From: Persicaria tinctoria
Taxonomy: Eukaryota > Streptophyta > Magnoliopsida > Caryophyllales > Polygonaceae
Length of the DNA: 64,000 nt
Direction: 5' to 3'
Assembly (NCBI GenBank): GCA_037127255.1
Contig: JBANSL010000013.1
Location: forward strand, 17,008,688 to 17,072,687
Of the stretch, positions 31,059-41,595 are shown piece by piece. The notes under the pieces are model-generated. The model saw only the letters and a program-made list of their open reading frames with translations. It made no database searches and was not told where the DNA came from. Position 1 is the stretch's first letter; the number at the start of each line of letters is the position of its first letter. A program made the translations under genes and the position numbers.

Positions 31059-32413
31059 TTAATTTAATAAAACTTTTAAAATTAGGGATTGTGTAGTCCA
31101 AGAAGAATAAGGAAAATTATAAACACGATCAAAATAAAGCAAAAAATATGCAAGAACAATAGAACATTAAAACCTAATAATTGATTAGGAAAATAATGAT
31201 GTTGTTTGACACGTCAGGGACCTTCAAGTCATTCTCACTGCTTCGTGTGAGGGCATATGAAAAAAAAAACAATTAAGCTACAAATTAATTATAAGTTGAA
31301 ATGTCATAAACACGGATGTTTCAAAATTAACTTATGGCGACATAGGAGGCAATTCATGGTGGTTGGCTGCTCGTCCGCTCTCCTCTCCATCTTATGCTAT
31401 ACCAAATTCGTCGTTGAGATCCCCATCACCGACGGATCCTTCTCTTTCCTCCACATTAAACTCGGTGATTTTGTCGCCGGTGACATCCTTCTTGAAGTCG
31501 TCATTAGCGTGTTGAATTATGTAAATCTTGATCATGGTCCTCTTACCTGATCAGACATGGGCAAGAACTCAAGGCATTCAAGTGACACCAAGCGGTGGTC
31601 TCTCGGGGTTGATGATCGATCATCTCGCTATACGGATGATATTGGTGGTGACGTCTCGATCCATTGTAGGGTCGACCGTCATTCTTCTAGCAATTGCCCA
31701 TGTACATAAAGTAGAATCGCCACTTTGGACCATCGCCCTTGTTTAGTTGTACAATTTTGAGATTTGCATACATTATAAGCTCGTTAGTAGTGCTAATTCA
31801 CGAAAATCTTAAGAAACATATCAGAAGGTATCATGACTTAAGAAACTTACAATTTTGGACATGCATATGGTTTCATAGTGGTAGCCATCGGAAATACTAT
31901 GTGTGGCATCCTATAGCACAAAAAACATTGTTAGAATTGAGTATGAAGTAATAGCACAAATTTGTAAGTAACAAATGTAACAAACAACAAACCGAAGCTT
32001 ATACACAAATACAGTCAGAGAAAAAAAAATGCAATGGGGAAGAACTATTAGCATATAAAAAAAATATTAGAAAGAATTCCTAAAATGAAAATAAAAGAGT
32101 TTGAGATAAGAATACTCAGAGAAGTGAATGATCGAGTTGATATCTTTTATACCCACATTAATTAAATTTATTAAAAATCATTTGCAATCAACAAATTTGC
32201 ATTTATCCGCTCAAGTTGTTATTAATTGTTATCCTTGAGATTGCAATCAACGTATTTTTCTGGATGTTTGTTGTTAATTGTTATCCTTACTAATTATATA
32301 TATATTAATTGGATTTGTAAAAGAATTAATTAATTGCTAATTTAAAATCCCTACTTTAAAGGAGAAGTCGCCACATGTCTTAGGCGACTTCTCCTTTAGT
32401 ATTATAATATAGA
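31059..32413 (-). mobile_element. Helitron 5' portion (second minus-strand copy)
   Basis: A second minus-strand Helitron 5' end: TCTATATTATAATACTAAAG begins at 32413 after an A, very like the end at 31058. Just inside is a 15-bp stem hairpin AAAGGAGAAGTCGCC with a 10-nt loop (32358-32397). Its 3' end was not found before 31058, so the element may be truncated or may enclose Helitron 3. No recognised gene in 31059-32350. Confidence 0.55.
32358..32397. repeat. Perfect 15-bp stem-loop near Helitron 5' end
   Basis: AAAGGAGAAGTCGCC, loop ACATGTCTTA, then the exact complement. It is a longer version of the AAAGGAG/CTCCTTT dyad at the same place in Helitron 3. Confidence 0.8.
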
Positions 32414-32414
32414 T

Positions 32415-33050
32415 TTAATTTTTTTTATCCCGTATCTTTTTTTAATTATGGTAAATATTTTCATTTCCTATTTATTTTCTTATTTTCCTTCTCTTTACCT
32501 AATCCATCTTCGTTAATTCATCTTTGTTTTTTTTGGTGGAAAAGGTGGGAAAAAACTCCCGAATGTATAAACATAATATATGGGCTACACACGTAAAAGG
32601 CGGGGAGTAGCCCTTCTCCTAGCATCCTCGGCAATGAGAGCGTCAATATGCACAGGAGGATTAGCTAAAACATGAAAACCAATAGGAAAGGAAAAAGCTA
32701 AAGATGCAATTAACACTTGTCCTGAAAAGGAGAATGTTAATTGAGTTTCAAAATAGTTCATCAACCAATACTAGGAAGAAGAAGAAGAGAGGGCTTTGTG
32801 AAATCTAAACCCAATTTCATTCTGGTCAACAAAGATTACTAATCAGAATTCGGGGCTTGCATTGGTAATTTGGTACCCATTTTGAGAATAATATCTGGGA
32901 GTATTATTTTCATAATAATCTATGTACATAACTTGTCTTTAATAAAAATGTACGTGGGATTGTTTTGAGAAAAGGTGAATTTGATAATGAGAAGAAAATA
33001 AATAGGTGAAAATATTTCCCATAATTAAAAAAAAGATATGGAATAAAAAA
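32415..33050. repeat. Imperfect inverted repeat around the LINE fragment
   Basis: 32415-32505 (TTTATCCCGTATC, TAATTATGGTAAATATTTTC, TATTTATTTTCTTATT) is the inverse of 32980-33050 (GAAAATAAATAGG, GAAAATATTTCCCATAATTA, GATATGGAATAAAA). This suggests a MITE-like element of about 640 bp into which the LINE fragment inserted. Ends and target duplication are not resolved. Confidence 0.5.
32529..32735 (-). pseudogene. LINE RNase H C-terminal fragment with poly-A tail
   Basis: Minus strand: LIASLAFSFPIGFHVLANPP, VHIDALIAEDARRRATPRLL, RV-stop (stop complement at 32585-32587), resembling the C-termini of plant LINE/RVT_3 RNase H proteins (LAFPIGFH, AEDA). It is followed on that strand by a short 3' UTR and A8 (complement of 32530-32537). 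A 5'-truncated insertion. Confidence 0.6.
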
Positions 33051-33700
33051 AAAATAGAGATAAGCTTTTAATATCTTTACTAAAAAAAAATAGGTGAAAA
33101 TATTTCCCATAATTAAGAGATGTATCATATTATACAATACTATAGCAGAATTTATATGATTTGTAATCATCTTTTAATATCTTTACTAATATAATCTTTT
33201 CATTGATAATAGGTTAAATACCTGCCAAATTTATATGATTTGTAATCATCTTTTAATATCTTTCAAATTTAATGAATTTAAATTTAAATTGATATAGCTG
33301 CCAAATTTATTATTTATGTCTTTTACATTTATACTGTTGTAATTAGAACACTAGAATTGTGGTTAATGCAATATTCTTAATTATAGATTTGTTAAAGAAC
33401 AAGTATTCTTATATGAAATGAGTATCATTTTTTTTCTTTTGAAATTTTACTTTAAACATGATTAACAATTATGACTAAATCAATGATATTAAATTTCAAA
33501 GATGATTGGAGTCGGAGAGTTCCAATAGTAAGATAAAGTATCTTTTTATAAAATATTACAGGTGTCTTGAGAGTTTCATTATAAAGGAAAAATGACCTCT
33601 TCAAATGTAAGAAAAACCTTTGGGAAGGTGGTAATATATAAAGTATCCCAACTCATAAATTGGGTTAAAAAAATGACATAAAATTGGTCAAATGAAGTTA
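33051..33700. other. AT-rich sequence with short tandem duplications
   Basis: Contains repeated GTGAAAATATTTCCCATAA (33005 and 33092) and repeated ATCTTTTAATATCTTT with TTTATATGATTTGTAATC (33153-33260). No gene is visible. Confidence 0.5.
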
Positions 33701-35007
33701 TAAATAATAAGAGGGAATTAAAGTATATAACCCTTGCCCCGAAATGATTTGCTAGACTAACCCACTATCCACAACATTTGCAAAGGTTAACACCCCCCCC
33801 CCCCTCCCACCAAAAAATTGCATATTTGCCGGTTGGAATTAACCAGGACAGAGGAAAGAGAAGGTAAAGGAGGAGAGAGAGAGGAAGCGGGGTGGAGAGA
33901 GAGAGGCAAGAGGAAGTTATTGTGGAGAGAGAGAGTGGAAGTGGGGGAAGTTATTGTGGAGAGAGAGAGAGAGTGGATGAGTGAGAGAGGAAGCAGTTTG
34001 AATTGAAAACTGTCGACCCCCAACTGCCTCTCACGTCTTACAAAAGAGGAAGAGAGAGAGAAGGCAACAGTTCCACATGCAAGTTTGAGGAAAACAAGAA
34101 GAGAAGGAAGAAGAAGAGGAAGGAGACGACAGAGCGAGAGAGGAAAAGAAGAAGCAAAGGCGAGGAAGAGGACGACAGTGCAGAAGAGGAGACGAAGAGG
34201 CCGACTTTGAAGTAAGTAAACCCTCACAATGCCGATTAAATACGTTTTCCTTCGATTCGTAGGGGAGGAACCGATTTGAAGAACCAAAACTGGTTTGGAT
34301 TGTGTGAAAATGGGAAGAAGGGGTCGAATGGGTTGACAGTACGCAATATCGCCCTGTCATGTAGGAAGTAACCAGCGTCAAGTTAAAAACAATTGGTGGA
34401 AAGTTTGGGTACTGGGGTTTGCGCGTCTGGGAGAGAAGGGGATTTTTGGGAATGGGGAAATTGGGCAACTGTGTTGTTGAATCCAACTTATCAGGAGAAG
34501 GGGAGTGTAGATCCGTTCAGTTTAGGGGGGAATTGGGCGAAATGGGGCTTATGACTGTAGATGCGTTCAGGTTTGGGGGAAATTGGATGAAATGCGGCGC
34601 ATTAGGGTTAGGGAAAATTTTAGAAAGGGTGAAAAGTTTATGTGGAATCGACATTATCTGGAATAGGATGACTTGTGTGCAAATGGAGATGGACAGATTG
34701 AATAAGTATGCTGTCATGTTTTCACAACCATGTGTCATGCGTATATGTGTGTGTGTCATGTGTAATTGTGTTTGTGTCATGTTACATTGATATTGATATG
34801 AAGGGAACCGTGGGTTGGGGGAGAAGAATTGATGTGTAGAATACTGAATTTGGGTCTTCCACTGTGCAGGATATTTGGTGAATATTAAAAATGTCGCAGC
34901 GAAGTGTGAAGAAGATTATAGACCGTACAACTCAAACATCCGGCGCAGTAATATGGCTCTCGTTTGAGTAATGTAAGTTGTGATTGTTGTGCTGTAGTGT
35001 GGCTGAC

Positions 35008-38000
35008 ATGTTGAAGTATGTGCAAGCTGTGTACGCCGTAGAGGAAGAAAGACACTTCAAAGCAAAAATTAACCAACACTCCCGGATGGCGCTCCTGGTT
35101 AACATTGACAACTGGTTGAGTGAGTCCCATTGGAAGCGCCTGACCGACAGCCCGTTGGGGGGAATTGCAAGACTGGGCACAAGGGTCCAGTTCTCGGGAC
35201 AGCTTGTACACTATGTTCTCCAACGACAATTGAAGTTGAAGAAGGAGAATGAAACATGGTGCAAGATCCACGAAGCGGTCGTCAGGTTCTCAATAGCTGA
35301 GTTCGCCATTGTCACCGGTCTCAACTGTGGCTATGGCGAAGAGTCCGAGGACGACGACGGGTTCGAGAAGGCAGTGTATGATTTCTTTGGAGTTTCAAAG
35401 ATGAGGATGTCTGAGTTCGAGGTACAGTTCCGTGTGGCGATGGCATATGAGAAATCGTCATCCAGAAAGTTGAAATTTGTCCTGCTGATGCTGGTCGAGG
35501 GAGTATTGTTCGGGAAGGAACCCAAAAACTACACTCATGGGTGGGTGGTCGACCTTGTCGGCGACATTGACAGGTACCTGGCGTTTCCGTGGGGTCGGCT
35601 TTGCTACGAGCGAACGAACGAGTTCCCGAACCGTGCAATCGAGAGGAAGCTCCAACGGGATGAGGGCAGCTCCAATGCACGCCCGACCTATTGCCTGCTG
35701 GGTTTCCCTCTCGCCTTCCAGGTTCGTACACAGATATGACTGGACGCCGTATACTCGTTTACTAGGCGTCTAATATTTATTGACTGGACAGGAACTGATT
35801 ATTTACTGGACAATATGTAATTGCAGCTATGGGTGTACGAAGCCCTCACTCCAATGGCCGACCAATTCGCGAATGTCATAGACGAGAAGCTGTACCCTAG
35901 GTGTCTGCGATACGAGTTTAGAGACCCGAACCTCGAGTATGCCTCAATCAAAACCCGACTACGGGAGGTGAAGGAGCTCGGGCACTTCAATGACCCTGCA
36001 GCCGTGAGGCCTCTTCTGCTCCTCGATGATGTGGAGAGAGCAACCGATTTATACCGCGATGCCCGAAACACCCACGACAAGCGGGATAACTTCTTCGATG
36101 ACATAGTCCGGGCGTTCTTATCAGCAAATGTCAAACCCCCAGCAAAGAAACAACCAAAGGGAGCAAGTGGGTCAATGCAAGAATCAGGGGAGGGCACGCA
36201 GACACAAGCTACCCTATTAGAGATAGAGTCACGGTTAGTGGCAAAGATGGATGACATGCTGAGGAGTATATCCGCGGAGGTAAGCTCGAAGATGGCAACG
36301 CTTGAGGAGGCGATTGAAAACATGAGGAGGGAACTGCGATGGAAGGAGACTAGGGAGTCGGAGGAGCGAGAGAAAGTTCTGGGAAAGGAGGTAAGGTTCT
36401 CCTGGTATTAGACCAGAATCGTCATGTCATTTCCTGTTAATGTCATGTTTTTAGTAATGTATGTCCTGTTAGTATCAATACATGTCATGCCAATTCCAGT
36501 ATATGTTATGTTAATAAGAGGTCATGTGCTTAGGTTCAGGGATCAGTGAAGGACAAGGATAACGGCAAGGAGGAGGAGGACAAGGACAAGGAAGTTCTGG
36601 GAAAGGAGGTAAGGTTCTCCCGGTATCAGATCATAATCGTCATGTCAATTCATATGGCTGTCATGTTTTTCATAATAGATGTCATGTTAATTTACGTAGA
36701 GGTCATGTGCTGAGGTTAAGGGATCAGGGAAGGACAAGGATAAGAGCAAGGAAAAGGACAAGGAAAAGGACGAGGGAAAGGACAAGAGAAAGGAGGACAA
36801 GTTGAAGGCCAAGGCCAAGTTGAAGGAGGACAAGTTGAAGGACAAGGACAAGGTTTGCGCATGAGACTGTCATGTGAATATATAACTGATGTCATGTTAT
36901 TTGTGTTTACTGTTATGTCAAACGCAATGGGCTTCAAGTTGCAGGAGGAGTTGGTGGCACCCGGTTCTGATGTTGAGGCTGAGGCTAAGGTGCCCCTCAT
37001 ACGGCCGAGAAGAAGCACCCGTCAACATCCTGATACGTTGTCCCAGACGGAGGAAACGCAGCCAGCGAAGAAGCCGTGTGTGGGCAATAAGCCAATGGAT
37101 GCCGTCGAGCTAGGCATGGCGACCAGTGCAGATGCTGATGCATTCGCTGCGTGGATGAAGGACGGAAGTGACCCCGTCCGGTCGGTCGAAGGCACCCTAC
37201 TGGCGAAGCAGTTCTTTGGGACACTTCAATCACCGACCAACTGGGTGTCATCCGAGGTTATTTACATTCCCACATTGTGGTTCGAGTCATCACCTTTTTC
37301 CTCATATGGTCTTCCAAAATAATGATTTTTCCTTGCGTCCAGCATATTGAGCAAGCTTGCGCCCTACTGCGGAAGGACATCAACGCCGGTGACAAGTGCG
37401 AAGGGATCGCCGTTCTAGATTTCTTCTGGGGGTATCTCCTGTAGAAGAAACTGGCGGATGCGAAAGGGGACCTTGAGGTGGTGAAGGGGGACGACACGGT
37501 GACCTAATACTTCGACGGCAAGTTGCCGGAGATGTTTCCGACCGGTTGGGCCGATGTCGACCGCGTGTTGGCACCTTGGAATTTGAAGAATGAGCATTGG
37601 GTGGCCCTTGACATCAACTTCGCGGAGTGGACATTGGACGTGTACGATCCCGACACAAGCCACGTCGCTGAGCGCCATATGCCGGGCCTCCTGAAGCCGG
37701 TGACCCACCTCCTCCCCATTTTGATGAACGCCCACCCTGAACTTCGAGTCAAATGGGTCGGCAAAGTCCCGAAACCCTTGGCGTACAAAAGGGTGAAGGG
37801 GATTCCTCAAAACAAACAATCGTAAGTCATTATCGCCTCTTCATTTAGAAAACATTGGCACAGGTTATGTGAGCAATTTTCGTTATTTTGATGTAGGGGT
37901 GACTGCGGTCCATATGCCATCCGTTTCCTGCAGCTCCTTGCGACCGGCGACACCAAGTTCCGTGGCCTGGACGATTCATTCATTGCGGCGTACCGCCAAT

Positions 38001-38053
38001 CCCTTTGTGTTGCCATGTTTCACGGACGTCTTACAACCCCATCCGATCCTTAA
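35008..38053 (+). pseudogene. DUF1985 / Ulp1 (C48) cysteine protease gene of a MULE
   Basis: Exons: 35008-35721, 35827-36390, 36534-36608, 36715-36852, 36945-37256, 37343-37821, 37897-38053. The N-terminus is a DUF1985 domain (LVHYVLQRQLK, VRFSIAEFAIVTGLNCGYG, FPWGRLCYERTNEF). A helical and Lys/Glu/Asp-rich linker follows, then a Ulp1/SENP protease with catalytic His in NEHWVALDI, Asp in LDVYDPD, and Gln/Cys in NKQSGDCGPYAIRFLQLL, ending GRLTTPSDP and TAA. In-frame TAG (37442) and TAA (37505) just before the protease core break the frame. The last intron (37822-37896) rebuilds SGDCGPY exactly, so splicing is conserved. The ATG at 35008 is the first in frame; an upstream exon near 34891 is possible. 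Such proteins are thought to act on SUMO-like conjugates. Confidence 0.82.
36376..36733 (+). repeat. Tandem exon-intron duplication in the Ulp1 gene
   Basis: GTTCTGGGAAAGGAGGTAAG occurs at 36376 and 36594, each followed by a GTCATGT-rich intron ending GAGGTCATGTGCTNAG and an exon starting GTTNAGGGATCAG. The duplication copied a 3' exon edge, an intron and the next exon's 5' edge in frame, lengthening the KDK/KEE linker. Confidence 0.8.
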
Positions 38054-38491
38054 AAAAACTCCCCCATTGGTTTTATATACATTGTTGGTTTGTGTAGACT
38101 TGTTAGTTGGTTTAGACATTTGGATATGCACTTATGTTTTTTGGTTTTAGACATTTGGATATGTACTTGTTGCTAGATTGTTGTATTCGTTGGTTTTTAA
38201 TTATGACATGTCAATCGAGATACATGTCATGTCAAGATAAAGCGAATGGCATGTGAATATGAAAATAATGTCATGCCAAAATCCGATAGTGTCATGTCAA
38301 AAGGGTGTAATGTCATATGGCATTCCGTTAACATAATAGAACAAACTAGAACTAGAACAAACTAGAACAAAACCCCCCATACGAAGTTGCAGAAAGGCAA
38401 CATAATTCTTTGCGAAAGGCGTCTAACCAAAATGGGCGTACTATCTACTTCATTCCAAAAAGCCCAGCAGATGGAAGTTCCTATGCCCCCG
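38054..38491. other. Convergent 3' region between the Ulp1 gene and the MURA-like fragment
   Basis: Non-coding, with several GTCATGT words (38205-38310) and a repeated ACTAGAACAAA. No terminator or gene seen. Confidence 0.5.
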
Positions 38492-39420
38492 CTACGTGCG
38501 GCGGCGCTTCTGCAATTTAAATTTCCCATAAGCGGGACGCGCCCACTCTATTGGTTCAAGTTTCACAGTCGTCGGAAACGCTCCGGTCTTCCCTTTTCCG
38601 CGTTGGTATGCTTCCTCTACTTGCCTTACCGCTCGCTCCGCGTCGTGATCCCACGGGCTGACTACATCCTCGACGTCACTGCTCACAGAAATGACCTGCT
38701 TCCCACGGTCATAAGCAACTGCGTTGTACAACGCATCACTTGGTTCTAACTGGACACGTGGATTATCTAACTGGACATGTGAGCTTTCTAACTGGACACT
38801 CTTAGTTTCGAACTGGACACCTCCTCCTGCTCGATCGACACCTTGTGCTACCACAACTTCCAATTCTTCATCCCCTGCCAAGAGGGTTTTAGTTTTTAAC
38901 TGTGGGTGATCTTCTTGGGTCCAGTGTGGCCCACCCCGAGTGGATGGGCCGTTGTGGATCCTTCCGTAGTGGTGAAATCACCGCCAACCTTGCGTACCAG
39001 GGAGACATGGAGGTCGATAGGCCAGAATCGTTCACCGGAAAGATCGTTAACGAACTTGTAGGCCTGCAAGTCTTCATCATCCCTAATGGAAAAAGGTTTG
39101 TACCATTCCTTCTTCGGCTTTACATATGCGAGCTCAACGTCATGCCTCCTCCCATCGACATTAAACTTGGCCATCAGTTGTTTCTTCAGCGAGACGTAGT
39201 CAATACTTTCGTCTACCAGTACGGCCTTTTGACTCCTCGACGACTTCACGACCCAAATGCCCTCTTCACAATCCCACCATCCGCCAAACAATACAGTGAT
39301 ACACACGGACGAGCTCTCCCATGTTCCATTAGTTAGTGGGGGGGGGGGGGGGACATTCAGTTTTACAGGGAGAAGAACATATTGTGAGGAGAGACGTATC
39401 GCATGGAAGGATGACTTACT
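38492..39420 (-). pseudogene. MURA-like transposase N-terminal fragment
   Basis: Minus strand, from about 39370 downward: ITVLFGGWWDCEEGIWVVKS, VLVDESIDYVSLKKQLMAKF, VELAYVKPKKEW, IRDDEDLQAYKF, LHVSLVRKVGGD. This resembles the ubiquitin-like/PB1-like N-terminus of plant MULE transposases (an FGG-W start, a YDE-L segment, DDEDL). After a frameshift near 38930-38990 a hydrophilic region continues to a stop at 38492, with a VQLE motif repeated about four times. The DDE catalytic domain and SWIM finger are missing, so it could not transpose on its own. A G15 run (39338-39352) interrupts the presumed 5' exon. Confidence 0.6.
38745..38822. repeat. Four-copy AACTGGACAY repeat encoding VQLE on the minus strand
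   Basis: TAACTGGACACGTGG, TAACTGGACATGTG, TAACTGGACACTC and GAACTGGACACC, spaced about 21-24 nt. On the minus strand it keeps frame and gives VQLE/VQLD/VQFE units. Confidence 0.8.
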
Positions 39421-39584
39421 CATTTCCGCCAAGAAGTCGGTGTCTGTCCAGTTAACCCCAGTAGGTGTCAAGTGCGTGAATGGGTTTATGGACTCCCCCT
39501 TCTCCCTCCTCTCCCTCTTATTCTCTTAAGGGGTAAATGACAGGGCGGGAGATTTAATCTCACTCCTGCCTTCTCTCTGTCCCG

Positions 39585-39585
<1 letters not shown>

Positions 39586-39643
<58 letters not shown>

Positions 39644-39693
39644 GTCTTATCAAATGTCTTTACCTACCCTCTGCGAGATTCCCCCCCCCCCCC
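39586..39693. repeat. (CT)n microsatellite and C13 run
   Basis: About 27 CT units at 39586-39641 and C13 at 39681-39693. This pyrimidine-rich tract lies upstream of the minus-strand MURA-like fragment and may be part of its 5' leader. 39694-40140 shows no gene. Confidence 0.85.
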
Positions 39694-40267
39694 TTGGTCT
39701 CTCTGAAGTTATTGTTGGGTCAAAATTTTATTCATTTCTTTCAACATAATATATTATTTAAAAATGTATTTCGTGGTTTTAAATTAATATGGGTATACTC
39801 CTCTCTCTATGGTTTTGCATTTTTTTAGTATTAATGGTGAGTGGGAAACCAAATTTTATACAAAGGTCAAAATTTTACTAAAACCACTGCTAAAGATGTA
39901 TAGTGGAAAACTGTTTGTTATCCAGTCGGTATTAATTAACCGGCTAGTTGTTTTATAGGGGTGTCATGTAGCGTCTAACGACAAGAAGTAAACCCACTTT
40001 ATCATTTGTCATGTCAGAATTGACACGTGTCATGTATAGATAAGACCACTGCCATGTTCATTGTAGACAACAACAAAACACTGTCATTCAATCTCATTTG
40101 CTTTTTGTTTCTTTTTTTCCTTCCTCAACGGTCACATGCTGAACAATGTTGCTATTTCCCATACACCCCACTTATATGATAGCCATTCACCATCCATACT
40201 CCCCACAAATCGGTGAAGTTAACTCCCCATTTCCATTTAACAACCTCTCCAACAACCCTTCAACGAA

Positions 40268-40892
40268 ATGGCATCCTCTTCACACCACCCCAGCTCCTCA
40301 TATGGCCTCCCTCCCCGACCTGTCCCCATCGTTATATCATCCGACGAATCAGACGATGGAGGTTTGTCGATCACTTCATTTGTGTAGATTTCAGTTGTGC
40401 TACTTATATCATTATACTACCTTATTTTTTTCATTTTATGCAGAACCAATGTCGCCGCCGTCATACCGATGAAATCAAAGAGTAGAGATTGTCGGCGGTG
40501 AGTCTGGGATGCTCGGGTCGTTCTACGACACGACCCTTGTGCGCAAACTGGACCCTAACCATTGGGAGGTCGAATATGTGACCCTCCTACGCAACAACAG
40601 AAGAGAGCTGCTGAGGGAGGTCCTCCCGGTTCAACGAATTCGTCCACGACCGCCTCGTATTTCTTACGACGCCTACATGCCCGAAGATCGTGTCGACTGC
40701 TGCGACAACGATGGGTTTTGGGCCGAGAGGGTCCTTGGTGTGTCCGGTTATGGGAGTGACCGAATTTTCACGGTTTACTTCCCACTCAGCGACAAGACGT
40801 CTGACCATCGTGCCCGCAATATGCGCCCACACTTCGATTGGGATGGATACAGATTCACCACGCAGCTACAATTTCGCGGCTTGTTACCGTAA
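40268..40892 (+). pseudogene. Agenet/Tudor-like domain gene inside the MULE, one premature stop
   Basis: The ATG at 40268 opens exon 1 (40268-40361: MASSSHHPSSSYGLPPRP, VISSDESDDG). An 82-bp intron ends TTTATGCAG, and exon 2 is 40444-40892. Exon 2 has a TGA at 40470 (SPPSYR-stop-NQRVEI) but otherwise continues in the same frame: VEIVGGESGMLGSFYDTTLV, WEVEYVTLL, LREVLPVQRIRPRPP, DRVDCCDNDGFWAERVLGV, FTVYFP, NMRPHFDWDG. This is a tandem Agenet (Tudor-like, Royal family) module of plant type, which in host proteins binds modified histones. Only the one stop breaks it, so it was probably a working passenger gene recently. The TGA at 40470 is the only defect seen. Confidence 0.75.
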
Positions 40893-41399
40893 ATTTGGTT
40901 TTCACTGTTTTCTATGTTGCTACTCTCTCCTACTATGTTTTAAATGTTTGCTACTGTGTCGTATTTGATTAATGCAAGTGATTTTGTCTCCGCCATTTTG
41001 TGTCCAGTATATTTTAATGTATGTCATGCACTACTAGAAATTTGTGATTTAACATCGGCTAATAACCCATGTCTTTCAAAAAAAAAAAATCGATGTCTAT
41101 GTGGGTGTTGTAAAAAGTCAAAAGTTTTTCACATCGGCCAAAGCCCGATGTCTATATAATTTATAACATCGTTTCTTATTATAAAAACGATATGTTCAAT
41201 ACTTTATAACATCACTTGTATAGAAATCCTACATATGTATATTCATTTTCTCTCTATAATTTGTAATATTATTTTTCACCACAAAATTTGGCTATATGGA
41301 ATAAATACAAAACCGATGTTATTACGTATATTGAAATTAGTTTTTGATTTAAAAACCGTTGTTTATATATAGTAAAGACATCCTAAATTATTAGTGAAT

Positions 41400-41595
41400 C
41401 AGATATGTTTAGTTCGTAAAACTGGTGTGTTTAGGTCATAAAAATGATGTGTTTAGTTCGTAAAATTGATGTTTTTTGTACGTAAAGCTGATGTGTTTAG
41501 TTTGTAAAACTGATGTTTTTAGTACATAACACTGATGTTTTTAGTTTGTAAAACTGATGTCTTTCGTTACAATAAACCGTTGTCTATTGCTCGTA
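41400..41595 (+). repeat. Subterminal tandem repeat array of the CACTA element
   Basis: About eight degenerate copies of a 24-27 bp unit around GTAAAACTGATGTTTTTAGT. It is confined to the left subterminal region and absent from the right end. Confidence 0.8.

Noticed and set aside
33787..34486. Minus-strand open frames of 166 and 151 codons
   Set aside because: They are shadows of the GA-rich tract (Leu/Ser/Pro runs) at the MULE left end.
34891..34975. ATGTCGCAGCGAAG as the first exon of the Ulp1 gene
   Set aside because: It reads 26 codons to a TAA just before a GTAAG donor, so it cannot join the main frame as read; it may be a leader exon or upstream ORF.
41400..41595. Regular short repeats as a CRISPR-like array
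   Set aside because: Units are degenerate without unique spacers and lie in the subterminal region of a CACTA element, where such repeats are expected.
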